Below, piece after piece: positions 42,004 through 52,902 of a stretch of DNA of 64,000 bases. The position numbers and the translations under genes are program-made. Location of the stretch: the NCBI GenBank assembly GCA_018136815.1, contig CM030941.1:2270039-2334038 (forward strand), written 5' to 3'. Position 1 is the stretch's first letter, and each line of letters opens with the position of its first letter. A model generated the notes under the pieces. It had not been told where the DNA came from, did not search any database, and worked only from the letters and a program-made list of their open reading frames with translations. This stretch comes from Isochrysis galbana. Lineage: Eukaryota; Haptophyta; Isochrysidales; Isochrysidaceae.

Positions 42004-42354
42004 GGCGGGGGAAGGTGGGGGGTGGACCGCAACGCATTTGAAAGCACAATGCAGTGTTTGTGGGTCGACCGCGATCGGCCTGTCGTGTGCCTAAATAATG
42101 TGCCCGACCCATACCGCAGCTTCCAGCGCAAATGAATGTGCGAAAATCGAGCAAAAATAGCGACAGTTTCCGCACAGAGCACAGACGCCAATCGACGACT
42201 CGACACTCATGTGAGCAGAGCTCACGATGCGCGTCGAATAGGTCGAATCGCCGACAGTTGGCTGGTGCTTGGAGTCTGGGCGCATCGTCTGTGCCGAGAG
42301 CGGGGCTCTGAGGCCATCACCTGCTCGAGGAATAGGCTCACCAAGAAACACCCC

Positions 42355-43158
42355 TCAGACGCCGCGCCAAACCTTCTTCAAAGGCGGCTGCACTCTACCA
42401 TCGCGCGGCAGCGAGCCGAGCTTTTTATGTGAGGTTCGCACCCGCTCTATTCTAGCTTCTATCGCGGATGGGTGTAATTGCCTTATAGGATGAATCTTAA
42501 TCTTCCTAGCCGCTTTGGCCGCTGGCTTGGGTGCGGCCCTCCGCTTGAAGGGCGCGACGTAAAGCGAGGCGGACGCCGAGTTGAGCGCCGTGTGTCTACG
42601 CTCCACCGAGGTGTCGAAGAGGTATTGCCCCAAGTCCGACCTGGCACCGACGTTCGCTCGAGCGGTGTGGTAGAGAGGAGCGAATTTCTCCGCCTCGAGG
42701 CCTCCGGCGGCGACCGCCTCCAGCTCGTCGAGGCGTTGCCTCTGGAATTCGAGAATGACTGAAAGTTGTTCGGTGACCATGTCCCCGAGGGCCTTGGCGC
42801 GGCGGTAAGCGGACTCGCTGCGCCGCGATCGGCGGACCGCGTCCGCCAACTCGACCGCCCCACCGAGGGCGTCGTGCAGGTACGAGAGAGCGGGCAGGAA
42901 AGTACACATCTCCCGCCTGTTGGCGGCTCCCAGGCCCTTGTAGATTTCCGCATGGATGGAGTCTCCGGCCATCTCGGGGGTGTAGTGCACCGTATGATCC
43001 CGGACTCCTCTACTAGCTCGGCGGTAAGGGCTGCCCGCAGCCGCAGCATCGACGTTTGGCATGCACCCATCCTGATTGGCTGCTAGGGCTCTACCAAAGG
43101 CGAGGAGGTCTTCGATGCGGCGATGGGCCAACAATACCTCTAAGCGGTCACCTTCCAT
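42355..43158 (-). CDS. Unrecognised 267-residue ORF of a repeat family
   Basis: An open frame with helical, Arg/Ala-rich composition: LAHRRIEDLLAFGRALAANQ, MCTFLPALSYLHDALGGAVE, DMVTEQLSVILEFQRQRLDE, and a basic C-terminus (FKRRAAPKPAAKAARKIKIH, PIRQLHPSAIEARIERV). I recognise no domain. The DNA of the C-terminal segment (ATCCTATAAGGCAAT and neighbours) recurs at about 46246-46306 just upstream of SPT16, so this ORF belongs to a dispersed element rather than a single-copy host gene. A gag-like protein is one possibility, as an LTR end lies about 50 bases away. Confidence 0.4.
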   Translation of the reverse strand: MEGDRLEVLLAHRRIEDLLAFGRALAANQDGCMPNVDAAAAGSPYRRASRGVRDHTVHYTPEMAGDSIHAEIYKGLGAANRREMCTFLPALSYLHDALGGAVELADAVRRSRRSESAYRRAKALGDMVTEQLSVILEFQRQRLDELEAVAAGGLEAEKFAPLYHTARANVGARSDLGQYLFDTSVERRHTALNSASASLYVAPFKRRAAPKPAAKAARKIKIHPIRQLHPSAIEARIERVRTSHKKLGSLPRDGRVQPPLKKVWRGV

Positions 43159-43199
43159 CTCATATGTTACCTTAACGAGCTGCCTGATGTCGAGGATGT

Positions 43200-43556
43200 G
43201 TGGAATAGGGCGCAGGCTCTATTCATGAGGACAAGCCTCAAAGGGGTGAGAGAGAGAGGGTAATGGAGTCTTGAGAGCGAGATGCGCGCGACATCGCACC
43301 GCACGAGCCGACGTCACACATCGAGACTCTTCCGGACACCACTCACCATGCCAACAAAAGAAAGAAGCCAAAACTAAACGTAAACGCACGAGACAATAAA
43401 TTAAAGGAACGAACGAAGACGAGATGAAGAATGTCCTTGTCGAGCGAGCACGATGCTTCGAGACCTCGTTGGCAACGGTGGACTCAACCAACCAAAACAA
43501 AACTCACTCAACACCTGAAATCGCATCCGTATTGAGTGGAACTCTGGATGCGACAC
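43200..43556 (-). mobile_element. LTR end of a second Ty3/Gypsy-like family (fossil)
   Basis: On the minus strand a G-run (GTCGGGGGG) is followed by TGTCGCATCC, and the start is self-complementary (TCGCATCC...GGATGCGA). This matches the polypurine-tract/3' LTR junction of the element at 59451-64000 in layout, but the rest of the LTR differs. The far end of the LTR was not located, so the left limit is approximate. The coding parts are not recognised nearby. Confidence 0.5.
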
Positions 43557-44170
43557 CCCCCGACTTAAGTCGAGCGTCCACGCGAGTCATGGGGTGATCA
43601 AGCCCAGACCAAACGCGAACAATCAACAAAAGTAACGGAGAGAAAGTGAAAGTGTCCCTCTTGTCTACTACCCCAAAGAGCGTGCACACTCAGTGGGTTG
43701 AACCCCAGGCGGTTCAAAGACAAGTCTCTTTCGGGGTGCACGTCCCTACGGAGAACGTTACGGGTCACAATCACAGCAACCTACAAGAGCACAACACAAC
43801 AACACACTTTCGGAACGAAACCCAAAGACTGAGAAATGAAGCAAGCAATCCGAAGCCGAAGCACAATGCCCATAAATGAGAAGTTAAAGCTGTGCCGGTG
43901 TTCTTCACCACCGTCTTCTAGACCAAGCGAGCTCCGAAGCAGCACATTCACCGAGCGCCGAGTGCCAAAATATCTAGTCGACTTCGAACTTCACCTCCCG
44001 ATGGACCACCACCCACAGTGAGGCGCATGGTCACACGGTGCCCCCCTAAGAAGAGAAAGCACAAAACAAAGAACCTGAATGAATAGCCCTCATGGAGGGA
44101 CCCTGGCTGCCGAGGCGCCCGTCTTCGCTCGTGCCTACCCTCGGATATGCCGGAAGGATCGCTCGAACTA
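43557..44170. other. Non-coding stretch between LTR end and hAT transposase
   Basis: Probably internal 3' sequence of the LTR element plus another insertion; the minus-strand word AACTATTGTTATAGTT at about 44168-44183 marks a junction in the transposase frame. Confidence 0.4.
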
Positions 44171-44179
44171 TAACAATAG

Positions 44180-45516
44180 TTTTTAGCTCCCTTCTCCTTG
44201 ATGTCTCGGTTCTGTTTCGATAACCAATGCTGGAACTCGGAATCGATGTATAGGCGGTCGAGAATAGGCAGCACATTCCTATAGCGAATAATCATAAGGA
44301 GCTTTGAGGCGAAGCGTGTTTCACAATATTTGACAAGCTCCGTTCCACCTTTCTTTCGTTGGTCTACCTCAATCTCATCGGCCAACGCTCTGTACCGCGC
44401 GAGGACCTTCTGGTGGTATATGACGAATTTGACCACCTCCCAAACCTTATCGATGCACTCCGCGAATTCGGACTCTCCCCAAGCGAACTCGCCATCCACG
44501 CCCTTGATTCGAACAATCGGCTTGTCGGAACAAATGTTCTTCATAAAGTTGTCCACGGTATGAGAAGGGCATATGAAAGTGAAGATATGAGGGACTTCGG
44601 CTTCAATCAACGGGAACGCAGCCGTGCAAGCGCCGTCCATGCAAACGCCCACCACCATGTCCCTCCCTAGGGATTTGATGTGCTTAACGACAAAGTCTGA
44701 TATGAATTTAGCATCATTTGTTTCGCCTGAGGTGTCAATGGCTTCGAGGAAATAGCCCCCTGCAGGCAAGCTCGCAACCGCATTGACGATGGGACGGTTT
44801 TGTACGCTCGACCAACCATCAGACGTAATGACGATTCCCGTGAGCTTCGCTAGCCCCATGACCTTGCCCTTGACCTTGATGTCGAGGGCATTGTCGAAGG
44901 CCGGCAGGATTTTCTTTGTAACTTTGAAACGGTGGGGAAGATTTGCTTTCCCCATCGTTGGGTACATCTGCTTGCCACACTTCGCCGTGGTCACAATGGC
45001 CGCCCGAAACGCCTCGTCATCGAATAGGTCGAGCGGCAGGGCCCTCTTGACCACCAACTTCAGCCAGGCCTCCGCAACCTCGTCGGGCATGACCACGCCG
45101 AAGTGTTTTGAGGCCGTCATGAGGCGCCCCTCTGCCTTCACCTTCTCCTTCTCCGCCTCCGCCTCGGCCGCAGCGACGATCACACCTTGCCGCCGACGCA
45201 GCTCGGCAAGCACAGCTGTGTGCTGCTCCTTCCACTCAGCTCCTGGCTTACATGCGCGGATCGTGCGGGGCATGATCGCAGGGTCGATATGACACCTGAT
45301 CTGGCTCGGCCCGCCCGTAAAATTCAGCCCGCAGAACAAGCACTGCTTGCGCCTTGTGCTGCGCGCCCGCCCAGACGCTTCGTCAACAGTCGACCACTCA
45401 AGGCGTGTGCCCTCGAGCTTCGCGATGGGCTGCCGGCCCCAGACACGGCTGCCAAGCGTGCTGAGGCCATCACCCGTCTCCTCATCGTCGGAGGAGAGCG
45501 CGCGTGGCATCAGCAT
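44180..45516 (-). mobile_element. hAT-superfamily transposase gene, C-terminally truncated
   Basis: From Met at 45516 about 445 codons of clear transposase sequence follow. A BED-type zinc finger is visible (KQCLFCGLNFTGGPSQIRCH). The DUF659 catalytic part has GIVITSDGWSSVQNRPIVNA, FISDFVVKHIKSLG, VGVCMDGACTAAFPLIE and FICPSHTVDNFMKNI, and the region ends near RYRNVLPILDRLYIDSEFQH. The frame then runs into unrelated sequence at about 44180, next to AACTATTGTTATAGTT, so the C-terminal hAT dimerisation region is missing. DUF659-type hAT proteins move DNA by cut-and-paste. Terminal inverted repeats were not found. It is one candidate class of mobiliser for the hAT-type MITE at 12391. Confidence 0.8.
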
Positions 45517-45766
45517 GGGGGACGACGGACGAGTGGCGAGTAGGGGAGGAAGGGGGAGGGGAGAGGGGAGGGAGGGGAGAGCGGCGCGGCAGGGCCCTCG
45601 CCACTCGCCACCGACTTTTCGAGCGCGCTAAGAAGACTTATAATAGTAGAACCCCTTTTATACTTGTAATACATACCATTTAATAATAGTCCTAGAACTG
45701 ACAACTGATATCAGTGGTTTGGCATTTTGGCGCTGTTACTGACAGTGTAAGCTGATATTAGCACTG
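45517..45766. other. Intergenic, no gene recognised
   Basis: GA-rich then AT-rich; includes TGATATCAG and GCTGATATTAGC words. Confidence 0.4.
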
Positions 45767-46062
45767 TTACAACATCCTTGCTTGGTTGAGTGGCATGGCG
45801 GCAAAGGCAGGCGGCATGGCCAGAGACTGGCTCTGTTGTTCTGCAGGGAACAGGACCCTGCCTGCTCCCTGCTTCTGGGGGTGTTGGGGAGGCGATGGCG
45901 GGACGAGGATCATGTCGACGTCGCTGTCAGTGAGGGGGGCAGCCTGCGAGCGCTTCGGCTCCGGCGGCTTGGGGCGGCCCCGGTGGGGCGTCGTGGCGGC
46001 GGGGGGCTGGGAAGTGGGAGCGGTCGGCGCGCGCTCCATCGCTAAAACTATAACAATAGTTT
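45767..46062 (-). mobile_element. Pro-rich ORF1/gag-like repeat, copy 2
   Basis: MERAPTAPTSQPPAATTP followed by RPKPPEPKRSQA, nearly identical in DNA and protein to 39941-40176, including the upstream AACTATTGTTATAGTTTTAG. It ends within ~90 residues, so it is a fragment. Confidence 0.45.
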
Positions 46063-46075
46063 GAGGGGTGTGGTT

Positions 46076-46306
46076 GGCAATACACCACTCCGAGGATAAG
46101 TAGGACTTTTAGCCTAGCTCGAATGCAGGGTTTAAAAGTAACCCACGTTCGAACGGCTTCGGAGCTCCAGACTGATCCTCCGGCTTTCGCTCTCCCAACC
46201 CACCCAACCCATTGTTAGGCTGTGCGCGCGCCTTAGGAGAATTAAAATTATCCTATAAGGCAATACACCACTTCGAGGATAAGTAGGACTTCTAGCCTAG
46301 CTCGAA
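46076..46306. repeat. 48-bp direct repeat pair, 183 bp apart
   Basis: 46076-46123 and 46259-46306 (GGCAATACACCAC...TAGCCTAGCTCGAA) differ at two positions. The second is preceded by ATTATCCTATAAGGCAAT, which resembles the 3' coding end of the ORF at 42355-43158. They are probably remnants of that repeat family. Confidence 0.75.
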
Positions 46307-46319
46307 TTTATATTTATAT

Positions 46320-46498
46320 CTCGGCCGCTCTTCTCCCGCGTCTTCTCCCGCGCCCGGCGCCCCCCGCCGCCCTTCCCGCTCCCCCTCTCCCCGCGCGGGC
46401 TTCCCCCTCCCTTTCCCCCCCTTCCCCTGCCGCTGCCGCCGTCTCATCGCTCTGCCGCCTCCCCCCCTCTCCCTCTCTCCCTCCCTCTCCGGGGCGCG
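46320..46498 (+). promoter_or_regulatory. CT-rich upstream tract of SPT16
   Basis: Dense CCTCC/CTCTCC sequence up to the ATG at 46499; TTTATATTTATATC at 46306-46319 is a possible AT-rich core element about 180 bp upstream. Confidence 0.4.
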
Positions 46499-49400
46499 AT
46501 GGAGCACACCATCGACGCCGCCACCTTCTGGGACAGGATTTCTAAGCTTCACAAGACGTGGAATGTGAGCGCGCGCGGCGCAGAGGCGAGAGGGGGGGCG
46601 GGGGGGGAGAGAGAGGCTGGCACCGTCTGCGCGGCACGCTGCGCAACGAGGCGCGGACGTGCTGCGCCGCGGCGCGCGCTTCCGGGTGACTCGTCACTCG
46701 CACGATCTTTACCGTACATGCGCCCTCCTGTTTTCACAGGCGGCGCGCGAGGCGGATGGGCCATGGAAGGGTGTTGATGCCCTAGTCATTGACTCTGGCA
46801 TGCTAAACGAGGAGGAAATATACTCCAAGTCGTCGGCGATGCACTTGTGGCTGCTCGGCATCGAGTTCACCAACACGGTGATTCTCATATGCAGCCGCTC
46901 CATACACGTGCTTACCGACACGAAGAAGGCGCAGCTGCTCAATCCACTCAAGGCGGCCGAGAACGCCACTCTGCCGCTAGATCTACACGTCAAGGACAAG
47001 ACTGACAAGAACAAAGCGAACTACGAGGTGCTGATCAAGGCCATCAAGTCGTCGCACAGCGGCGCCGTCGCAGCCTCCCTTCTCAAGGAGAAACCGCAGG
47101 GCGAGTTCACGGCGCTGTGGCGCGCTGCACTGCAAGCCGCGGATGGGCTGCAACTCGTCGAGTTGAGCCCGGCACTGGCTCAGGTGCTAGCTGTCAAGGA
47201 TACGGATGAGCAGGTGGGTGCATGGTCGCCTTCCTGTCAGTCCTCTGCCCTGCGGCATCCGTCGGGCGCCAATCTGCATCCGAGTCGCGCACTGCTCAAT
47301 CCCGCGCAGGCCTCTGTCAAGCGTGCTGCTATCTTCTCTGCCGAGCTCTTGACCAAGCACCTCCTCCCAAAAATCGAGACTATCATCGATGAAGAGAGCA
47401 AAGTTTCCCACGAGAAGCTGGCCGAAGAGGCGGAAGAGGCCTTTGGCGATCCCAAGAAAATTGGGCTTAATGTACGCCTGTCCGTGACAGCCTGCCGCTT
47501 ATTCGTGCTCGCCGCGTACGACACAGCCCTGCCGCACGTGTGTGCGTGCTGAGCCAGTACGTCGCCCCTTGCAGCTCAACAAGGATTTGCTGGAGCCGTG
47601 CTACACGCCGATCATTCAGAGCGGCGGCACGTATAACCTCAAGCCCTCCGCCTTCTCGAACGAGCAGAATCTTCATGGCGGTATGTGGCCTTGCCCCGCG
47701 CGGCGGCGTCTGCAGCTGCGCCCAGCTGAGACGGCTCATGCCCCATTTCTCGGTGCTGCTCTGCAGGCACCATCACGTGCTCAGTTGGTGCTCGTTACAA
47801 GTCGTACTGCTCAAACGTCGGGCGCACCTACATGATTGATCCGTCCAAGGAGCACGAGCGCAATTACAAGCTCCTGCTTGAGCTACAGCAAGAGGCCATT
47901 GACGGCCTCAAAGTCGACGAGAAGCTTTCGTCCGTGTATGACGCTGTGAAGAGCCGTCTTGTAAATAATGCACACGGGCTTGAGACCCACCTCACACGCG
48001 ACTGCGGGTTTGCACTGGGCCTAGAGTTTCGCGAGCCGACGCTCCTCCTGAATGCTAAGTGTGAGGCGCGCGTGCGTCCCGGCATGGTATTCAACGTGGC
48101 TGTCGGCCTCGAAAATCTCGAGACAAAGAGCTTGAAGGATCCGAAAAGCAAAAAGTATGCGCTTTTCATTGCCGACACTGTTCTTATCACTGATAGTGGG
48201 GCGGAGGTCCTCACGCATCGCGCGCCCAAGGCCTGGAAGGACGTCAGCTACTACCTGAATGACGAGGAGGAGAAGGACACCAAGCCAAAGTCCAGCCGCT
48301 CGGGCCGCGGTAACGTTGAAATCCTGGAAAGTCGCACACGAGGCAAGGACAACTCGAAGAAGCATGTTGAGACGAACGAGGCGCTTGCCAATCATCAGGA
48401 GGAGCTCGAGGCGAAAATGCGCGAGGAAGCCATGCGGCGGCTGCGGAACGGGGAGCTCCCTACAGGCAATGAAAGTCAGGCGCAGGATACGCCAATTGCA
48501 TACCGCGACCCGAGTCAATTCCCATCTGCTTCATCTTCCGGCTCAACACTGCGCACAAACCAGTCCTTTGTGGATCAAAAGCAAGAGGCCGTCCTACTCC
48601 CCGTCTTCGGCAGGCTTGTGCCCTTCCACGTTGCGACTATCAAGAGTGTATCTAAACACGAGGAGGGCGCGTGGACGTTCCTACGCATCAATTTTGTGGC
48701 GCCCGGCATCACTGCTTCCACTCAGGCGTTGCCGCCGGAGGCCGACCTGAGCTCACATTACATCCGAGAGATCACGCTGAAGGCACGCGTGGCCACCAAC
48801 TTGAACACGACGTTCCGACTCATCAAGGAGCTGCGCAAGCGTGTGCAGGCCCGTGAGAAGCAGGTTGCGCTCGAAGCCGACCTCGTAGAGCAGGAGGCCT
48901 TGCAGCTGAATCGCACGGGCAAGCCGGCTCGCCTGCGCGACATCAACGTCCGCCCCAACCTGGGTGGCAAGAAAGCTGCAGGTACGCTCGAGCTTCACCT
49001 CAACGGCCTGCGCTTCCAAGCACCCCGGGGCGAGAAGCTGGACATCATCTTCAGAAACATCAAGCTGGCCTTCTTCCAGCCTGCGGAGAAGGAGATTCTC
49101 GTTCTCCTCCATTTTCACTTGCACAACCCGATCATGATTGGGAAGAAGAAAACGAAGGATGTGCAGTTCTATGTCGAGGTGATGGAGGCATCATATGCCC
49201 TCGACAATGCGCGACGCTCTGGTTATGACCCTGATGAATTGGAAGAAGAGCAACGGGAGCGCGTCATGCGAAACAGGATGAATATGGAGTTCTCCAACTT
49301 TTCGAAGAAGATTGAAGATCAGGCGAAAGATCTGGAGTTCGACATCCCATACCGTGAGCTCGGCTTCTACGGGGTGCCACCACACAACAAGTCGAGCTCG

Positions 49401-50142
49401 TTCATCATGCCGGCCGTCAATGCCCTTGTTGAACTTACCGAGCCGCCGTGGTTCGTCATGCCGCTTGGGGATATCGAGATTGCGCATTTTGAGCGCGTGG
49501 TCTACGGTCTGAAGAATTTTGACATGGTGCTCGTTCCGAAGGATTTCACGCAGAAGCCGCTACATGTCAACGCCATCAACATGGAGCATCTGGACGCGCT
49601 CAAGACGTGGCTCGACTCCTGCAACATCAAGTTCTACGAAGGCACTGCCAACCTCAACTGGACGAGTATCATGAAGCACATCAACGACATTGGCATTGAG
49701 AGCTTCTACGAGGATGGCGGGTGGAAGTTTCTCAATATGCAAGGCAGCTCAGACGAGGAAGAGGAGGATCCCGAGGACGCCGAGAGCGATTTTGAGCCGT
49801 CAGGTAGTAGCGAGGAGGAAGAGGAGGATGCGAGCGACGAGGAGTATGAGGATGAGGACGAGGAGAGCGAGGCGTCGCTTGACAGCGACGAGAGCTCTGG
49901 GCAGGACTGGGACGAGGCGGAGGTGGAGGCGGAAAAGGAAGGTGCGAAATTATGCCTTTCACTGCCATGGTGGGTGCAACACAAGGCCCACAACGGACGA
50001 TTCCCACGATGCACCCTTGGCCCCTTGCACAGACAAAAAGCGCGCACGGGAGCGAGCTGAGAAGGAGGGCCGTTCAGATGCGCCACCGAAAAAAAGGAGC
50101 AAAAAGGGCAAATCTAGGGGCTATGACAATAGCGACTATTAG
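46499..50142 (+). CDS. SPT16: FACT complex large subunit Spt16
   Basis: A histone chaperone that with SSRP1/Pob3 reorganises nucleosomes during transcription and replication. Six exons fit in phase (46499-46564, 46740-47213, 47310-47471, 47575-47680, 47767-49941, 50033-50142) and give 1030 residues, the usual Spt16 size. The N-terminal peptidase-M24-like, non-catalytic domain shows [58 protein letters not shown] and [16 protein letters not shown]. The middle region has [58 protein letters not shown] and [11 protein letters not shown]. An acidic tail follows ([20 protein letters not shown]), then a basic nuclear-localisation-like end ([20 protein letters not shown]). All introns are GT-AG. Confidence 0.97.
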
Positions 50143-51099
50143 AATCGGTGGCTCGTCCGACGCGGCTTTGCCGCAAGCAACGTCATCGGCTACTTTCACG
50201 TGGTTGTGCGCGTCGTTTACTACGACATTTCTACAATGAGTGTTGTAGATGTGGACGAGAAGCAACAACCCCGCGCAGCAACCCTGTGGCGGGTCATGCT
50301 GCCCTCATCGCGTTCCGGCCTTCGCGTTGTTGAGTGTGGGCAGTGGTTTGCAATGGCTGAGATGGGGGTTGGTTACACGAGTCGTCTCAACGTCCCGCTC
50401 ATTCCGCCGCACCACCAAGACCCTTCATGTTTAGCCCTGTCACTCACTGTAAGAGTGCGGAGGGCATCGGCTGCAATGGGCAAATGGAGGCCCATATACT
50501 AGCGGCGCAAGATGATGATTAGATCGGTCGGGGCGGGCACATGTACCTCGCCCCTCCGCACCCTGCAATATCAAGCATCCCGAGCCCCTAACCAAGCGCA
50601 CGAGGGGCGAGGGGAGCGGCCGATGCACATCGAGAAGGGGGGGGGGGGGGCGGGAGGCGAGCTACTCACGAGAAATTTTATTTTCATGTTCACGTAAAAA
50701 TATCAGGACTACTTGTAGGGATGGCGATGGCGGCCATCGCTGTTTCATCGCTTGCCTAGCTGAGGACAGCGCGGCCGCCAAACGCCACAACCAAATCTGG
50801 CGATGCCCACAGGTGAGAAAGTTATTAGGGAACATGAGTTTCGTGAAGACATATAATAGCGTCTCTTCTATAAACTTTTCGCTCTCAACATTCCGATCAT
50901 GGCACGTTTCATTTGGTTACAATAATAAAATAACTGAGCATTGGTGCCGCTACTGCCACTAGCCATGCACCAACACGAACACGACGCAGCCACGACACAG
51001 CATGACCGCATTATAAACCAAGGCACACGAATCTATGCACCTGATTATAACTCCCCCCTCGCAGGCCCCCGGCTCCCGTTAGAACTCCCCACAAGCTCA
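50143..51099. other. Intergenic, no gene recognised
   Basis: Downstream of SPT16; short frames only. A G-run lies near 50638. Confidence 0.4.
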
Positions 51100-51926
51100 T
51101 TGGGGTGGCGGGCGCGATTGGCGTGGCTGTGAGGGCGGCATACCGCACTTTGGTGCTGGTAGCGCCATCCATTTGGTGAGCGGTGACTGGAACGGCCTCG
51201 TGGCGCCCCCGGTCGCGGGTCGAAGTTGGGCACTCAGGGCGCGCCTTGGGGGCGTGACGACGTCATCACCGGGGGCCGCAAGCGGCCGATTTCGACGCAG
51301 TGCGCGGGGGCGGCGGGCGCGATTGGCGTGGCTGTGAGGGCGGCATACCGCACTTTGGTGCTGGTAGCGCCATCCATTATCCATTTGGTGAGCGGTGACT
51401 GGAACGGCCTCGTGGCGCCCCCGGTCGCGGGTCGAAGTTGGGCACTCAGGGCGCGTCTTGGGGGCTTGACGACGTCATCACCGGGGGCCGCAAGCGGCCG
51501 ATTTCGACGCAGTGCGCGGGGGCGGCGGGCGCGATTGGCGTGGCTGTGAGGGCGGCATAGCGTCCTTAGTTTTTCGATAATTACGTACACGTTCTAGTCA
51601 ATGGAAACTTAGCGAAAATATATTGCTATGCATATTGAACCAGGATCTCAGGTCCGGGTCAGCTGGCCTTGCCCATGGTTTCGTGTTTCGCTGCGAGAAG
51701 CGCGCATGAAGGCCATCGGTAAAATAATACCGCAGGGGGGCCTGACATATATTTCCGCACGGCCGTCAGAGGCCTAAAATCGGGTATTTTTCGAAAATTT
51801 TGCCGGAAGACCCCCGGTTTTTTTTGCGGATCTCCCATACCGGAACATATAGGAAGCTTATTTAGGCCTTTGTTTGCCCATTACGGATGGTGCCCTCCGC
51901 ACCCCCCCCAGTGAGTGACCGGGCTA
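51100..51926 (+). repeat. Dispersed element with ~210-bp subrepeats, copy 2
   Basis: Two and a fraction subrepeats (unit starts near 51196 and 51408, period 212) and a ~380-base tail matching 34330-34712, with the same sharp right end GTGAGTGACCGGGCTA. The left end begins within a unit at about 51100. Confidence 0.75.
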
Positions 51927-52263
51927 CGGTTTATTCGTGAGATTTTTTGTGACAGTGTGTCTCCTGGGACCTTCTCCCCCCCCCCCCCCAGAATGGTCTA
52001 ACGCGGAGGCAGCACCGAGGAGAAAGAATTGAATAACTGACGGAAAGCATCGATTTCGGGGCTTCGCCCGTAAGGAGTTAAAAGTGGGTGATCCCCCGAC
52101 CCAGAAACCTCCAACCTCCAAGGGGCCTTTACAGTTTAACACGTACTCGCGGCCTGCCGTGGGAAACCGCGGCGTCAAGCGCGAGAGGGGGGCGGGCGGT
52201 CCCGCGGGCGCCCGTGGAGACCAGAACATAGTAGTACGGGGGAGTGAGAGTATCTGGGAAAGA
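51927..52263. other. Intergenic, no gene recognised
   Basis: Nothing recognised apart from a C-run near 51977. Confidence 0.4.
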
Positions 52264-52902
52264 TGAATTTATGCTTTATACTTTAGGTGTGGCCAGAGGA
52301 GGGACGAGGCGGAGAGGGGGGCGGGGGGGGCAGGGAGCGCGAGGAGGGAGAGAGGGACCTCCGGGGGGGAGAGGAGGGGGGGCGGGAGGGCGGGGGGGGG
52401 TGGTACAGGTGTATGTGTGTGCGCGCGCGCGCAGGCGGGGGGGGAGAGGATAGAAAAAAGAGGGAGAGAGAGAAAGGGACGGAGGGAGGGACGGAGAGTC
52501 CCTTGCAATGTTTCTCTTCTCTACGTGATTGTTGCTCGACGACGGACGGCGGGCCCCAAATAGAAATATCTACACGTTTTTATGAACATAAAGTAATGAG
52601 GGTTGTCTTCTTTTCCTTCCTCTCGAGGAAAACAAAACTTGGGAGGGAGAGAAGAGGGGAGAAGAGAGCACGAGAGAAAGAGGTGGACGCAGGTATCGCA
52701 CGCCAGCGAGAGAGGAAAGACGCGCCTCGTAACAATAGAGTCACATCGTTGATGAGTGCGAGGAGCTCTCTCCCCCCGCCTCTCTCACTTTCTCCCTCTC
52801 CATCGCCCCGCATCGAGAGGCGCTTGGCCCCCCCCCCCTCCCGCCTCCCTCCTCTCTCCCCCTTTCCTCTTCCTCTCCCTCCCTCCCTCCCTCTCTGGCG
52901 GG
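52264..52902 (+). promoter_or_regulatory. Purine- then pyrimidine-rich region upstream of the CTL gene
   Basis: G/GA-rich at 52285-52500 and CT-rich at 52770-52900 up to the ATG. Confidence 0.35.

Noticed and set aside
41505-42041. 178-residue plus-strand frame with poly-Ser
   Set aside because: Generated by a (TCC)n run; no recognised domain, and the opposite strand has the more coding-like words.
49706-50086. Minus-strand poly-Ser frame at the SPT16 3' end
   Set aside because: Antisense of the acidic Glu/Asp tail of Spt16.
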